Shown: one piece after another, positions 10,056 to 19,614 of the stretch
Layout: each line of letters begins with the position of its first letter
How positions within the stretch are numbered: position 1 is the stretch's first letter
Assembly (NCBI RefSeq): GCF_011045195.1
Contig: NZ_CP049199.1
Span: forward strand, 5,005,501-5,069,500
Length of the DNA stretch: 64,000 nucleotides
Origin: Caulobacter soli
GTDB taxonomy: Bacteria > Pseudomonadota > Alphaproteobacteria > Caulobacterales > Caulobacteraceae
Direction of reading: 5' to 3'
Notes under the pieces: model-generated
The model's database searches: none
What the model saw: only the letters and a program-made list of their open reading frames with translations
Told to the model about the DNA's origin: nothing
Position numbers and translations under genes: made by a program

Positions 10056-10334
10056 TTACCGCTCCTCGTCGAACCTGTTCGACACCAGTTCCGTCAGCGC
10101 CTCGACGGCCGCGTCGGCTTCGGGGCCCTCGGCTTCGATGTCGATGGTCGAGCCGATGCCGGCGGCCAGCATCATCAGGCCCATGATCGAGCGGGCGTCG
10201 ACGCTGGTGCCGTCGCGGGCGACCGTGACCTCGGCGTCGAAACCGGAAGCCAGCTTGACGAACTTGGCCGAGGCCCGGGCGTGCAGGCCCCGTTCGTTGA
10301 CGATCTCGACCGTGCGCGCCGCCATGCGACTCAT
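10056..10334 (-). CDS. ptsH: HPr phosphocarrier protein
   Basis: The 92-residue PTS carrier has the phosphorylated His in NERGLHARAS (H18 with this start) and the regulatory Ser in DARSIMGLMML (S49, the position of Ser46 in classical HPr). The presence of both fits phosphorylation by EI and by HprK. The start at 10334 is favoured because its ATG overlaps the TGA of the EIIA gene (ATGA) and has GGGAGA seven bases before it; MAAR at 10325 is the alternative. It is the last gene of the chvI-chvG-hprK-EIIA-ptsH array and probably serves regulation rather than sugar uptake. Confidence 0.93.
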   Translation of the reverse strand: MSRMAARTVEIVNERGLHARASAKFVKLASGFDAEVTVARDGTSVDARSIMGLMMLAAGIGSTIDIEAEGPEADAAVEALTELVSNRFDEER

Positions 10335-10738
10335 TTTTCTCCCGCGAGCACGTAGGAGGCCACGGAGATATATTTGCGTCCAGCCTCTTGGGCGTGGGCG
10401 ACGCAGGCCTGCAGGGTTTCGCGCTGGCGCACGCTGGCCAGCTTGATCAGCATCGGCAGGTTCAGGCCGGCGATCACCTCGGCCTTGGTCTGCTCCATCA
10501 CCGAAATGGCCAGGTTCGAGGGCGTGCCGCCGAACATGTCGGTCAGCAGAATCACGCCGTCGCCCTCGGTGTCGACCGCGGCGCACGCCTTCAGAATGTC
10601 CGACCGGCGACGTTCCATGTCGTCCTCCGGGCCGATGCAGATGGCCGCGACCGCGCTCTGCGGGCCGACCACATGCTCCATGGCGGAGACGAACTCCTCC
10701 GCCAGCCGCCCGTGCGTGACTATCACGAGCCCGATCAT
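10331..10738 (-). CDS. PTS EIIA component, mannose family
   Basis: The 135-residue protein carries the EIIA-Man signature IGLVIVTHGRLA with phospho-acceptor H9 and the second conserved stretch VILLTDMFGGTPSN. With HPr and HprK but no EIIB/EIIC permease in sight, it is likely part of the alphaproteobacterial regulatory PTS, where EIIA passes or stores phosphate as a signal. It is translationally coupled to ptsH by a 4 bp overlap. A 75 bp gap, holding a GC hairpin near 10772-10801, separates it from hprK. Confidence 0.92.
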   Translation of the reverse strand: MIGLVIVTHGRLAEEFVSAMEHVVGPQSAVAAICIGPEDDMERRRSDILKACAAVDTEGDGVILLTDMFGGTPSNLAISVMEQTKAEVIAGLNLPMLIKLASVRQRETLQACVAHAQEAGRKYISVASYVLAGEK

Positions 10739-10813
10739 GCCTGATCTCTCAAACGGGATCCCCATAACCCGTGGCGGCCAGGGAGGGCCGCGCGGGCCGC
10801 CTTGATACGCTTG

Positions 10814-11248
10814 TTAGTCGGCGACTCCAAGATGCTCAAACACCCGCCTGATTTTCCCCGGCGCGCCGGGTTCCAGAGGCCACAGGTCCAGCACCGGCGT
10901 GGAAACGCCCTCGATGACCTCGAAGATGGGGTCGGGCAGCCGCTCCACCGCCTGCGGCCGATCCACGCAGCGCACCAGCAGATCGATTCGACAGAACGGG
11001 CGAAAGGCCTGGGACAGCACCCCGACGCCCCGCGCCTCGACCAGTCCGGCCAGGGTTTCGGGCGCGCGGCCAAAGAGCTTGCCGGCCGAAACGAACACCA
11101 CGGTTCGGTCGTCGGCCACCAGGACGAAGCCCTGGTCCAGGGCCCGCAGCGCCAGATCGCTCTTGCCGACGCCCGACGGCCCCTCGATCAGCGCGCCGCG
11201 CCAGACGCCGGCGACCCGGCGGGCGATCAGGCCGGCGTGGCGGATCAT
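10814..11248 (-). CDS. hprK: HPr kinase/phosphorylase, short alphaproteobacterial form
   Basis: The 144-residue protein is the C-terminal catalytic half of HprK only. The Walker A loop is GPSGVGKS (residues 23-30), followed by LALRALDQGFVLVADD and the catalytic-loop region EARGVGVL. Firmicute HprK is about 310 residues with an extra N-terminal domain, which is absent here as in other alphaproteobacteria. It should phosphorylate HPr on the Ser noted above. Its ATG overlaps the chvG stop (ATGA), so it is translationally coupled to the sensor kinase. Confidence 0.93.
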   Translation of the reverse strand: MIRHAGLIARRVAGVWRGALIEGPSGVGKSDLALRALDQGFVLVADDRTVVFVSAGKLFGRAPETLAGLVEARGVGVLSQAFRPFCRIDLLVRCVDRPQAVERLPDPIFEVIEGVSTPVLDLWPLEPGAPGKIRRVFEHLGVAD

Positions 11249-12978
11249 TCGCGCGAACCGCCATCACGAGGGGCGTCGCGTTGCCCCCCATCGCGTTGAC
11301 CGCCGTGATGATGCGTATTGTGAGCGCCGGCCTCGGGCAGGTCGATCCGGAACCGCGCCCCGATGACCTTGCCGTCGGCGTCCTTGCGATTCTCGGCCCG
11401 CATGGTCCCGCCATGCGCCTCGACGATCTGGCGGGCGATCGACAGGCCCAGGCCCGAATTGCCGCCGAACGCCTTGCCCTTGGGCCGCGAGGTGTAGAAC
11501 CGCTCGAAGATGGTTTCCAGATTCTCGGGCGGAATGCCCGGACCGTCGTCGTCGACCGTGACGATCAGCCGGTTGTGGTCGCGCAGGCCCCAGTCGCGGG
11601 CCAGGCTCACCCGCACCTCGCCGTCGGCGGCGCTGAACGAGCGGGCGTTGTCGATCAGGTTGCGGAACACCTGGCCCACCGGGGTCTCGCGCGCCACGAT
11701 CCGGGCGTGCTGAGGCGCGGCCTGGGCGTCGAAGGTCACCCGCACGCTGCCCGGGGCGTCGCCCGGGCGCAGCTGGGCCTCGTAGAGGTGGATGACCTCG
11801 GCCAGTAGCAGGTTCAGCTCGAAGGCCCGCGGCGCCTCGCGCGACAGCTCCGCGTCCAGCCGCGAGGCGTTGGAAATGTCGGTGACCAGGCGGTCCAGAC
11901 GCGTGACGTCCTGCTGCAGAATGCCCAGCAGCCGGGCCCGGGCGGCGGGGTCGGTCACCAGGTCCAGGGTCTCGATCGCCGAGCGGATCGAGGTCAGGGG
12001 GTTCTTGATCTCGTGGGCGACGTCGGCGGCGAAGCGCTCGATGGCGTCCATCCGCTCGGACATCGAGTCGGTCATCTCCTCCAGGGCCCGCGACAGGTCG
12101 CCCAGCTCGTCCTTGCGGCCGGAAATGTCGGGCAGGGAGATGGCCCGAGCCCCGTCCAGCCGCACGCGGTCGGCGGCGCTGGCCATGCGCAGCACCGGCT
12201 GGGCGATCAGGCGGTTGAGCAGGAACGACGAGATCAGGGTGGTGACGATGGCGATCAGGGCGAAGGGCAGCAGGGCCTTGCGCTCGGCGGCGATGATCTG
12301 GTCGACGTCGCCGGCCTCGAGCGTCAGGACGCCCAGGACCGCGCGCACGTGCTGGATGGGGATCGACACCGACACCACCCGCTCGCCCATCTCGTCCAGG
12401 CGGGTTCCAGCCACCGGCTCGCCCAGCTTGGCCTGGGCGATCTCGGCGGCCAGGGCCTCGCGGGCCGCCTCGGCGACCTTGGGCTTGGTGTCGGGGCTGT
12501 GGGCGGGCAGGCCGAACGCGGTTTGGCCGGGCTTGCGGGCCGGCGGCAGGACCTTGGACTCCACCCGGTCGGCGACGACATAGGAATCGGCCAGTTGATT
12601 GCCCTGGGCGTCGAACAATCGCGCCCGTTGCGAGCGCGGGATGAACAGGCTCTGCAGGATGTCGCTAGCCTGGTCCGGCACCAGGCGCGGCTCGGGGTCG
12701 CCGACCGTGGCGGCCAGGTCGATGACGTTGGCGATCAGCTCGCCCTGGGTGGTCAGGCTGTCGATGCGGGTGTTGATCAGGCCGCTGCGCAGCTCGTTCA
12801 GCACCAGCGCCCCGCCCAGCAGCACGGCCAGGGCCAGCATGTTGAGCCCGATGATCAGCCGGCCCAGGCGCGAACCCCTGGGCCAAGCCAATTTGGGCCA
12901 GGCAAGCTTGGGCCAGCCGGGTTTCGGCCAGCTCAGCCGGCGCTTCGGCTTGGCCTGCTGTCCGGGGTCCCCGGCCAT
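11245..12978 (-). CDS. chvG: Sensor histidine kinase ChvG (ExoS family)
   Basis: The 577-residue kinase has a basic, Trp/Pro-rich N-terminus with 5-residue repeats (WPKLA type). It continues with a transmembrane segment (IIGLNMLALAVLLGGALVL), a periplasmic sensing region of about 200 residues, a second membrane segment (FALIAIVTTLISSFLL) and HAMP. The H-box is ADVAHEIKNPLTSIR (H322), followed by the N-box (NLIDNARSFS) and G-boxes (DDDGPGIPPEN, GNSGLGLSIARQIVEAHGG). ChvG/ChvI respond to acid or envelope stress in alphaproteobacteria. The start MAGDPGQQ lies 7 bp after chvI; an earlier Met (13017) would overlap chvI and is possible. Overlaps hprK by 4 bp. Confidence 0.93.
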   Translation of the reverse strand: MAGDPGQQAKPKRRLSWPKPGWPKLAWPKLAWPRGSRLGRLIIGLNMLALAVLLGGALVLNELRSGLINTRIDSLTTQGELIANVIDLAATVGDPEPRLVPDQASDILQSLFIPRSQRARLFDAQGNQLADSYVVADRVESKVLPPARKPGQTAFGLPAHSPDTKPKVAEAAREALAAEIAQAKLGEPVAGTRLDEMGERVVSVSIPIQHVRAVLGVLTLEAGDVDQIIAAERKALLPFALIAIVTTLISSFLLNRLIAQPVLRMASAADRVRLDGARAISLPDISGRKDELGDLSRALEEMTDSMSERMDAIERFAADVAHEIKNPLTSIRSAIETLDLVTDPAARARLLGILQQDVTRLDRLVTDISNASRLDAELSREAPRAFELNLLLAEVIHLYEAQLRPGDAPGSVRVTFDAQAAPQHARIVARETPVGQVFRNLIDNARSFSAADGEVRVSLARDWGLRDHNRLIVTVDDDGPGIPPENLETIFERFYTSRPKGKAFGGNSGLGLSIARQIVEAHGGTMRAENRKDADGKVIGARFRIDLPEAGAHNTHHHGGQRDGGQRDAPRDGGSRE

Positions 12979-12985
12979 CGCGCGA

Positions 12986-13693
12986 TCAGGATTCGCGATA
13001 TCGGTAGCCGACGCCATACAGGGTTTCGATGGAATCGAACTCCGGATCGACTTGGCGGAACTTCTTGCGCATCCGCTTGATGTGGCTGTCGATGGTGCGG
13101 TCGTCGACATAGACCTGATCGTCGTAGGCGGCGTCCATCAGGTTGTCGCGGCTCTTCACGAAGCCCGGGCGCTGGGCCAGCGATTGCAGCAGCAGGAATT
13201 CGGTGACCGTCAGGCGCACCGGCCGGCCGTCCCACAGGCTGTCGTGGCGCGCGGAATCCAGGGTCAGCTTGCCGCGCTTCATGATCTTGGAATTGGCCGC
13301 GCCCGGCGCGACACCCGGCTCGTCCTCTTCCGGACGGGCCCGGCGCAGCACGGCCTTGACCCGCTCCAGCAGCAGGCGCTGGCTGAACGGCTTGTGGATA
13401 TAGTCGTCGGCCCCGAGGTTGAAGCCGAGGATCTCGTCGATCTCGTCGTCCTTGGAGGTCAGCATGATCACCGGGATCTCGGTGGTCTGGCGCAGGCGGC
13501 GCAGCACTTCCATGCCGTCCATGCGCGGCATCTTGACGTCCAGGATCACCAGATCGGGGGCTTGGCTCTCGACCGCGTCAAGTCCCGACGCGCCGTCGTA
13601 ATAAGCCTTCACCACGTGACCGTGGCTTTCCAGCGCCAGCGAAACCGAGGCGACGATGTTCTCGTCGTCGTCGATGAGAGTAATATCGGCCAT
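12986..13693 (-). CDS. chvI: Response regulator ChvI (OmpR family)
   Basis: The 235-residue regulator has a receiver domain with acidic pocket LIDDDEN, phospho-acceptor D52 ([12 protein letters not shown]) and Lys in IHKPF, followed by an OmpR-type winged helix ([42 protein letters not shown]). It is the partner of ChvG and heads the chvI-chvG-hprK-EIIA-ptsH array. This links envelope-stress sensing to the regulatory PTS, as in other alphaproteobacteria. The 219 bp region upstream is shared with a divergent gene of unknown function. Confidence 0.95.
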   Translation of the reverse strand: MADITLIDDDENIVASVSLALESHGHVVKAYYDGASGLDAVESQAPDLVILDVKMPRMDGMEVLRRLRQTTEIPVIMLTSKDDEIDEILGFNLGADDYIHKPFSQRLLLERVKAVLRRARPEEDEPGVAPGAANSKIMKRGKLTLDSARHDSLWDGRPVRLTVTEFLLLQSLAQRPGFVKSRDNLMDAAYDDQVYVDDRTIDSHIKRMRKKFRQVDPEFDSIETLYGVGYRYRES

Positions 13694-13912
13694 CGAGCCC
13701 TATGGGTCCTTTCGCTGCTTCCCGCCGATACTATCGACCGGCGTCGCTCGCTACAACGCGCCCCCCACAACGCATGAAGGCGGCCAAGCTTTCCCTGCCT
13801 TTTGCGGCTCCAGCGTGGCGTCATTGCGGCGCGGCCCGATAGAGCCCTCGCGGCGGCAACCTCACCTTAAGGTCTTGTATCCCATAAGGGAGCTTCGGGG
13901 AGCCCTTTGCCG
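13694..13912. promoter_or_regulatory. Shared control region between chvI and the divergent unknown gene
   Basis: 219 bp without a credible gene. It contains ACCTTAAGGT, a perfect 10-base palindrome at 13864-13873, about 40 bases before the right-hand start, and no clear tandem promoter hexamers. Autoregulation by ChvI would be expected here, but I cannot identify its site. Confidence 0.35.
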
Positions 13913-15634
13913 ATGAGCGATCAAGTCCATTACGAGCTGTTCGTGCGCCGAAAGGTCGGCGCGCAATGGACGCTCGACATGGCGACCGAGGTTCGGACCC
14001 ATGCCCTGCAGACCGCCGAAGAGGCGCTGGAGCAGGGCCGGGCGGTCGCCGTGCGGGTCAGCAAGGAAACCCTCGACAAGGCGACCGGCGAATACAAGTC
14101 GATCTCGATCTTCACCAAGGGCCAGGTCGACGGCGGCAAGCCCAAGAAGCAGCAGGAGGACCTGGATCCCCTCTGCGTCCAGCCCGCCGACCTCTACACC
14201 GCCCACGCCCGCGATCGCATCGGCCGCCTGCTGGAAGGCTGGCTGGAGCGTCACAACGCCACCCCGTTCGAGCTGCTGCACCGGCCCGACCTGGTCGAGC
14301 AGCTGGAAGCCTCGGGCACCGACCTGCAGCACGCCCTGCAGAAGATCGCCATTCCCGAGGCCGAGGCCCGGGGCATGTCGGTCCACGAGCTGATCCGCAC
14401 CTTCCAGGGCCTGGTCGAGCGCACCGTCGCCAACCTGATGAAACAGTTCAAGAAGGGCGCCCTGCCCGACCTGGACAAGGAAGGTTTCGCCCGGGCCGCC
14501 GAACGCCTGGCCGTCGATCCCGACCGCGCCTTCCTGCTGGGGGCCGGCGTCGCCGCCTCGATCGCGCCCGGCAAGAACTGGTCCGAGAAGATCGCCCGCC
14601 TGCTCGACCTGGCCGACGCCGCGCCGACCGAGCCCAAGGCCCGGGCCGCCGCCCTGGCCGCCATCGAGACGCCGCTGGCCGAGATCATCGGCTCCAAGGC
14701 CGGCATGGCCGACCTGCTGGGCAGCAACAAGGAAGGCGGCGACGCCGACCTCGGCACGACCCTGGCGGCCATGACCCGCCTGACGGGCGGCGCCCAGGTC
14801 GAGGCCCTGATCCGCATCGAGGCCGGGGTGCGCAACTGCATGCCCGAACTGAACGGCACGGCCAAGCGCCTGTGCGACTGGCTGAACGGCGAGGACTTCC
14901 CCGCCGTGCGGATGTCGATCGCCCAGCGCGTGCTCAAGGAACTGAACGGCGTGCGGCGCCTGAAACCCGCCGACGCCGAGGCCGAGATCGAATATCTGCG
15001 CGCCCTGGCCATGAGCCTGACCGCCGCCGCGGGCCGCATCCTGCCGCCGGAAGACATCACCAGCGCCTTCACCACCCGCTCCAAGACCTTGCTGAACGGC
15101 GAATTCATCGAGGCCCTGCTCGGCCGCGATCGCTCGTCGCGCGAGGAGGTGCAGATGCTGATCCGCCTGGCCGAGAACGTCATGGGCGCGGTCAACAAGC
15201 GCATGGCCGCCCGGTGGCTGTCGGCCAACGTCCTGGCCCTGCGCTTCGAGCGCGAACTGCGCCAGGGACCGGACTCGGCGGCCGCCAAGCTGGCCGCCCT
15301 GGCCGCCCTGCAACGCGCCCTGGTCCGCTCGGGCCTGGTGGTCGAGGACTACGAGCCGCTATGCGCCCGCCTGGGCGAGGTGGGCGGCATGATCGAGGCC
15401 GACGCCCGCCTGGTCACCATGCTGGTCCGCGCGCCGGCGTCCCTGGCCCAGAAGATGTCGGTGCTGATCAAGCTGGCCATGGGCGAGGCCGGTCCCACCG
15501 GCCCGGTCGCCGACAAGGCCAAGGCCGAAGTGATGAAACTGGCCCGCGCGCCGGAGACCCGCGAGGAACTCGCCGCCTCGCCCGAGACCATGGACCTGCT
15601 CAAGGGCATGGTTCAGCAGAAGGCGGCGGCTTAA
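13913..15634 (+). CDS. Conserved alpha-helical protein of unknown function
   Basis: I do not recognise the family of this 573-residue protein. The N-terminal about 80 residues form a small mixed domain (HYELFVRRKVGAQWTLDM, then AVAVRVSKETLD). The rest is almost wholly helical, Ala/Leu/Glu rich and soluble, with no signal peptide or membrane segment. The ATG at 13913 follows GGGGAG at good distance; a TTG two codons earlier is less likely. It is divergent from chvI, so co-regulation with envelope stress is possible but unproven. Codon use matches the surrounding genome, arguing for a native gene. A scaffold or regulatory role is a guess. Confidence 0.8.
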   Translation: MSDQVHYELFVRRKVGAQWTLDMATEVRTHALQTAEEALEQGRAVAVRVSKETLDKATGEYKSISIFTKGQVDGGKPKKQQEDLDPLCVQPADLYTAHARDRIGRLLEGWLERHNATPFELLHRPDLVEQLEASGTDLQHALQKIAIPEAEARGMSVHELIRTFQGLVERTVANLMKQFKKGALPDLDKEGFARAAERLAVDPDRAFLLGAGVAASIAPGKNWSEKIARLLDLADAAPTEPKARAAALAAIETPLAEIIGSKAGMADLLGSNKEGGDADLGTTLAAMTRLTGGAQVEALIRIEAGVRNCMPELNGTAKRLCDWLNGEDFPAVRMSIAQRVLKELNGVRRLKPADAEAEIEYLRALAMSLTAAAGRILPPEDITSAFTTRSKTLLNGEFIEALLGRDRSSREEVQMLIRLAENVMGAVNKRMAARWLSANVLALRFERELRQGPDSAAAKLAALAALQRALVRSGLVVEDYEPLCARLGEVGGMIEADARLVTMLVRAPASLAQKMSVLIKLAMGEAGPTGPVADKAKAEVMKLARAPETREELAASPETMDLLKGMVQQKAAA

Positions 15635-15708
15635 CTCTCGCGAAAGCGTGAGCTTCAAGTAAAAATGGAATACTAGAGGCCATCAGAACCGCATCGGGGG
15701 GGGGTGAG

Positions 15709-16353
15709 ATGGCTAGCGAAAGAGAGCCGGTCGGCCTGAGCGCCACCGGTGGCATGGCCATCTCATTTGTTGTCCTTTTGGAAGGCGTCACCAACGGTGA
15801 TGCAGCCAAGAATCCGGCGACATGGATGTATCCAATCGCCGGAGCGATGTTAGCGGCTAGCGGACTCTCGATTGTCTTCTCCGGTGCGATAGCAGGCGAA
15901 GACCCGCCAGAGGCTCGCCGCTCCATGTTTGCGATGACGAAACCGTTGCGGATATCCGGCGCACTTGTTTCGATTATTTCGGATTTTTCCATACAAATAC
16001 TTGCAGTTATGCTCGGCTATCAGATAGCAAAAAGAGCCGGAACGCTTACAGAGCAAGCATTTATACTGGTGTTATTCGCCGGATTTGTCGTGAACGGCTT
16101 GTCGTCTATGGTAGTTGAATGCCTTTTGACGCTAGCAATATTTTACAAGCGCATCATTGAGCGAAGGGGGCGGGAGGTCTCGCCCCGCGTAAATACGTTC
16201 ATTCACGCGCTGGAAGAAAAGGCCAAACCGCCAAATCCCGCGCCTCCCTTGCTGACGCCAAAGCCTGAAGCGGAAAAAACGCCCCGAAGAAGGCGAAGGG
16301 CTGCGGCGCGCAGGGACCTTGGAAACAACGACGACGGAAAGCTGGGACCTTAG
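15709..16353 (+). CDS. Four-helix membrane protein, low-GC orphan
   Basis: The 214-residue protein has about four hydrophobic segments (MAISFVVLLEGV, WMYPIAGAMLAASGLSIVFS, ILAVMLGYQIA with its flank, and AFILVLFAGFVVNGLSS) and a cytoplasmic C-terminal tail rich in Pro, Lys and Arg (TPRRRRRAAARRD). No family is recognised. Its DNA is clearly less GC-rich than the flanks and uses codons such as ATA and TTA that neighbours avoid, a sign of horizontal origin. A run of nine Gs and GTGAG lies just before the ATG and may act as ribosome binding site. The stop overlaps the stop of convergent pseC (TTAG, 16350-16353). Confidence 0.72.
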   Translation: MASEREPVGLSATGGMAISFVVLLEGVTNGDAAKNPATWMYPIAGAMLAASGLSIVFSGAIAGEDPPEARRSMFAMTKPLRISGALVSIISDFSIQILAVMLGYQIAKRAGTLTEQAFILVLFAGFVVNGLSSMVVECLLTLAIFYKRIIERRGREVSPRVNTFIHALEEKAKPPNPAPPLLTPKPEAEKTPRRRRRAAARRDLGNNDDGKLGP

Positions 16354-17515
16354 CGTTTCAACGCGTCAACCAGCGCCCCAACCACACGATCCACATCCCC
16401 ATCCGCCATCGTCGGATACAGCGGCAGGGTCAGGCACCGGGCGTACCAGGCCTCGCTGCCGGGCAGGTCCAGAGCGCCGTAGCGGGCCTGGTAGTAGGGC
16501 TGGGTGTGGACGGGGATGTAGTGGACCTGGCTGCCGACGCCCTGGGCCTTCAGGGCCTCGACCACCGCGCGGCGGCTCGTGCCCAGAGCTTCGAAGTCGA
16601 TCAGCACGGTCAGCAGGTGCAGGGCCGGGTCGGACCAGGCGGGGCTCGTCGCCAGGCGCACGGCCGGGGCCAGGGCGGCCAGCTTTTCGGCGTAGAGCCC
16701 CGCCAGGGTCCGCCGTCGCGCCACGAAGCGATCGAGCTTGGCCAGCTGCGAGATGCCCAGGGCGCAGAGCACGTCGGGAATGCGGTAGTTGAAGCCCAGC
16801 TCGGGCATCTCGTACACCCACGGCTCGGCGCCGGCGGGACGGACCATGCCGTGGCCGCGCAGGGACCGGGCCCGCGCCGCCAAGGCGGCGTCGTTGGTGG
16901 TCAGCATGCCGCCCTCGCCCGTGGCCAGGGTCTTGACCGGATGGAACGAGAAGCTGGCGAACGCCGAATAGGCCCCGTCGCCGACCGGATGGGCCGCATC
17001 GTCAAACGTGGCGACCGAACCCAGGGCGTGGGGCGCGTCCTCGACCAGCACCGCGCCAACGCCGTTAGCCAGGGCCTTCAGGCCCGGCAGATCGCAGACA
17101 TCGCCGCGCAGGTGGACGGGCAGCACGGCCTTCACCCGGCGATCGCCGGCCCGCTTCAGGGCGTCGGCCAGGGTCTCGGGCGTCATCAGGCCGCTGTCGG
17201 GGTCGACATCGGCGAACACCACCTCGGCGCCGACATAGCGGGCGCAGTTGGCGGTGGCGAGAAAGGTGACCGACGGGGCGATGCACACGTCGTCCTCGCC
17301 GACCCCAAGGGCCAGCATGGCCAGGTGCAGGGTGGCGGTGCCGTTGGCGACGGCGATGGCGTGCTCGGCGCCGACCTTCCGCTTGAAGGCGGTCTCGAAG
17401 GCCTCGACCGTCGGTCCCGTCGTCAGGAAATCGGCGCGCAGGGCCGCCGCCACCGCCGCCACGTCGTCGTCCTCGATGGTCTGACGGCCGTAGGGGAGGA
17501 ACGGCGGGCCGCTCA

Positions 17516-17516
<1 letters not shown>
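16350..17516 (-). CDS. pseC: UDP-4-amino-4,6-dideoxy-N-acetyl-L-altrosamine transaminase (PseC/FlmB)
   Basis: The 388-residue DegT/DnrJ-type PLP aminotransferase makes the second step of pseudaminic-acid synthesis, transaminating the 4-keto sugar. Motifs are VANGTATLHLAM, LPVHLRGDVCDLP, EDAPHALGS and the PLP lysine in SFHPVKTLATGEGG. In Caulobacter the equivalent gene is flmB, needed for flagellin glycosylation. Its ATG overlaps the pseB stop by one base (TGATG), so the two are translationally coupled. The rest of the pathway is not in the window. Confidence 0.93.
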
Positions 17517-18655
<1,139 letters not shown>

Positions 18656-18667
18656 TCACAAGGGCCC

Positions 18668-19072
18668 ATGCGCCGCGCCCTCCTCCCCATCCTGTCCTTG
18701 CTGGCCGCCGTCAGCCTGGCCGCCCCGCCCGCCTTCGCCGGTCACGGCAAGGAGGAGAAGAAGGCGCCCGCGACCTATTTCGCCCTCCAGCCCCTGACGG
18801 CGACCACGATCCGCCGCGACGGCCGCCGGGGCGTCATGACCCTGGAAATCGGCGTCGAGGCCCTGGACCCCAAGCTGATGGACTACGCCCAGAAGTCCGA
18901 ACCGCGCCTGCGCGCCGCCTTCGCCCAGACGCTGATGACCTATACGGCCGGCATGCCACGCGGCGCGCCGCCGGACCTGACCTATCTGGGCGGCAAGATG
19001 CAGGACGCCGCCGACAAGGTGCTGGGCCGCAAGGGCTCCAAGGTGCTGCTCGGCTCGGCGATGGTGAACTAG
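18668..19072 (+). CDS. Secreted FliL-like protein
   Basis: The 134-residue product has a clear signal peptide (MRRALLPILSLLAAVSLA to AFAG). The mature domain resembles the periplasmic part of FliL: an opening strand (ATYFALQPLTATTIRRDG), a central strand (VMTLEIGVEAL), a helix with RLRAAFAQTLMTY and a terminal VLLGSAMVN. Classical FliL is anchored by an N-terminal membrane helix and binds the flagellar stator. This version appears cleavable or only lightly anchored. Its place opposite flmA/flmB fits a flagellar role, but the similarity is by pattern only. Convergent with tadA; stops 3 bp apart. Confidence 0.62.
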   Translation: MRRALLPILSLLAAVSLAAPPAFAGHGKEEKKAPATYFALQPLTATTIRRDGRRGVMTLEIGVEALDPKLMDYAQKSEPRLRAAFAQTLMTYTAGMPRGAPPDLTYLGGKMQDAADKVLGRKGSKVLLGSAMVN

Positions 19073-19075
19073 GGA

Positions 19076-19579
19076 CTACTTCTTCCGCCGCTCGCGGAAG
19101 AACCCCCTCAGCAGGTCGCCGCTCTCCTGAGCCATCACGCCGCCGGTGACCTCGGGCCGCCAGTGGCAGGTGGGCTGGGCGAAGAACCGGGGGCCATGGA
19201 CCACAGCCCCGCCCTTGGGATCCTCGGCGCCGAACACCACCCGGCCGATCCGCGCGTGGCTGATGGCGCCGGCGCACATGGCGCAGGGCTCCAGCGTCAC
19301 CACCAGGGTCAGGTCGGTCAGCCGGTAGTTCTCAAGCTTGGCGGCGGCGATCCTGATCGCGGCGATCTCGGCGTGGGCCGTGGGGTCGTGCGCGCCGATC
19401 GGCCCGTTGCCGGCGCGGGCGATCACTTCGCCGGTGACCGGGTCCAGGATCACCGCGCCGACCGGCGTCTCGCCCGCTTCAGCGGCGGCGCGGGCCTCGT
19501 CCAGCGCCAGGCTCATGGCCTCGAGATCTCGCTCAGCTTGATCCCCGCCCGGATCGGTGCGCATTAGAAAACCGCCCAT
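19076..19579 (-). CDS. tadA: tRNA-specific adenosine deaminase
   Basis: The 167-residue zinc deaminase has HAE (H69, E71) and PCAMC (C99, C102), the zinc ligands and catalytic Glu. Conserved ETPVGAVI and the motif VVFGAEDPKGGAV fit TadA, which converts A34 of tRNA-Arg to inosine. Two in-frame ATGs (19579 and 19564) are both possible; GGGCGG precedes the second at good spacing. It is divergent from the pseudouridine synthase gene by only 35 bp. Confidence 0.88.
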   Translation of the reverse strand: MGGFLMRTDPGGDQAERDLEAMSLALDEARAAAEAGETPVGAVILDPVTGEVIARAGNGPIGAHDPTAHAEIAAIRIAAAKLENYRLTDLTLVVTLEPCAMCAGAISHARIGRVVFGAEDPKGGAVVHGPRFFAQPTCHWRPEVTGGVMAQESGDLLRGFFRERRKK

Positions 19580-19614
19580 CGTGAGATGCGCCCCGCCCTT
19601 GAAGGACCGACGCC

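Noticed and set aside
13862..15313. 483-residue frame antisense to the unknown gene at 13913
   Set aside because: Both strands are open, but the + strand has a good Shine-Dalgarno, a balanced protein composition and normal third-position bias.
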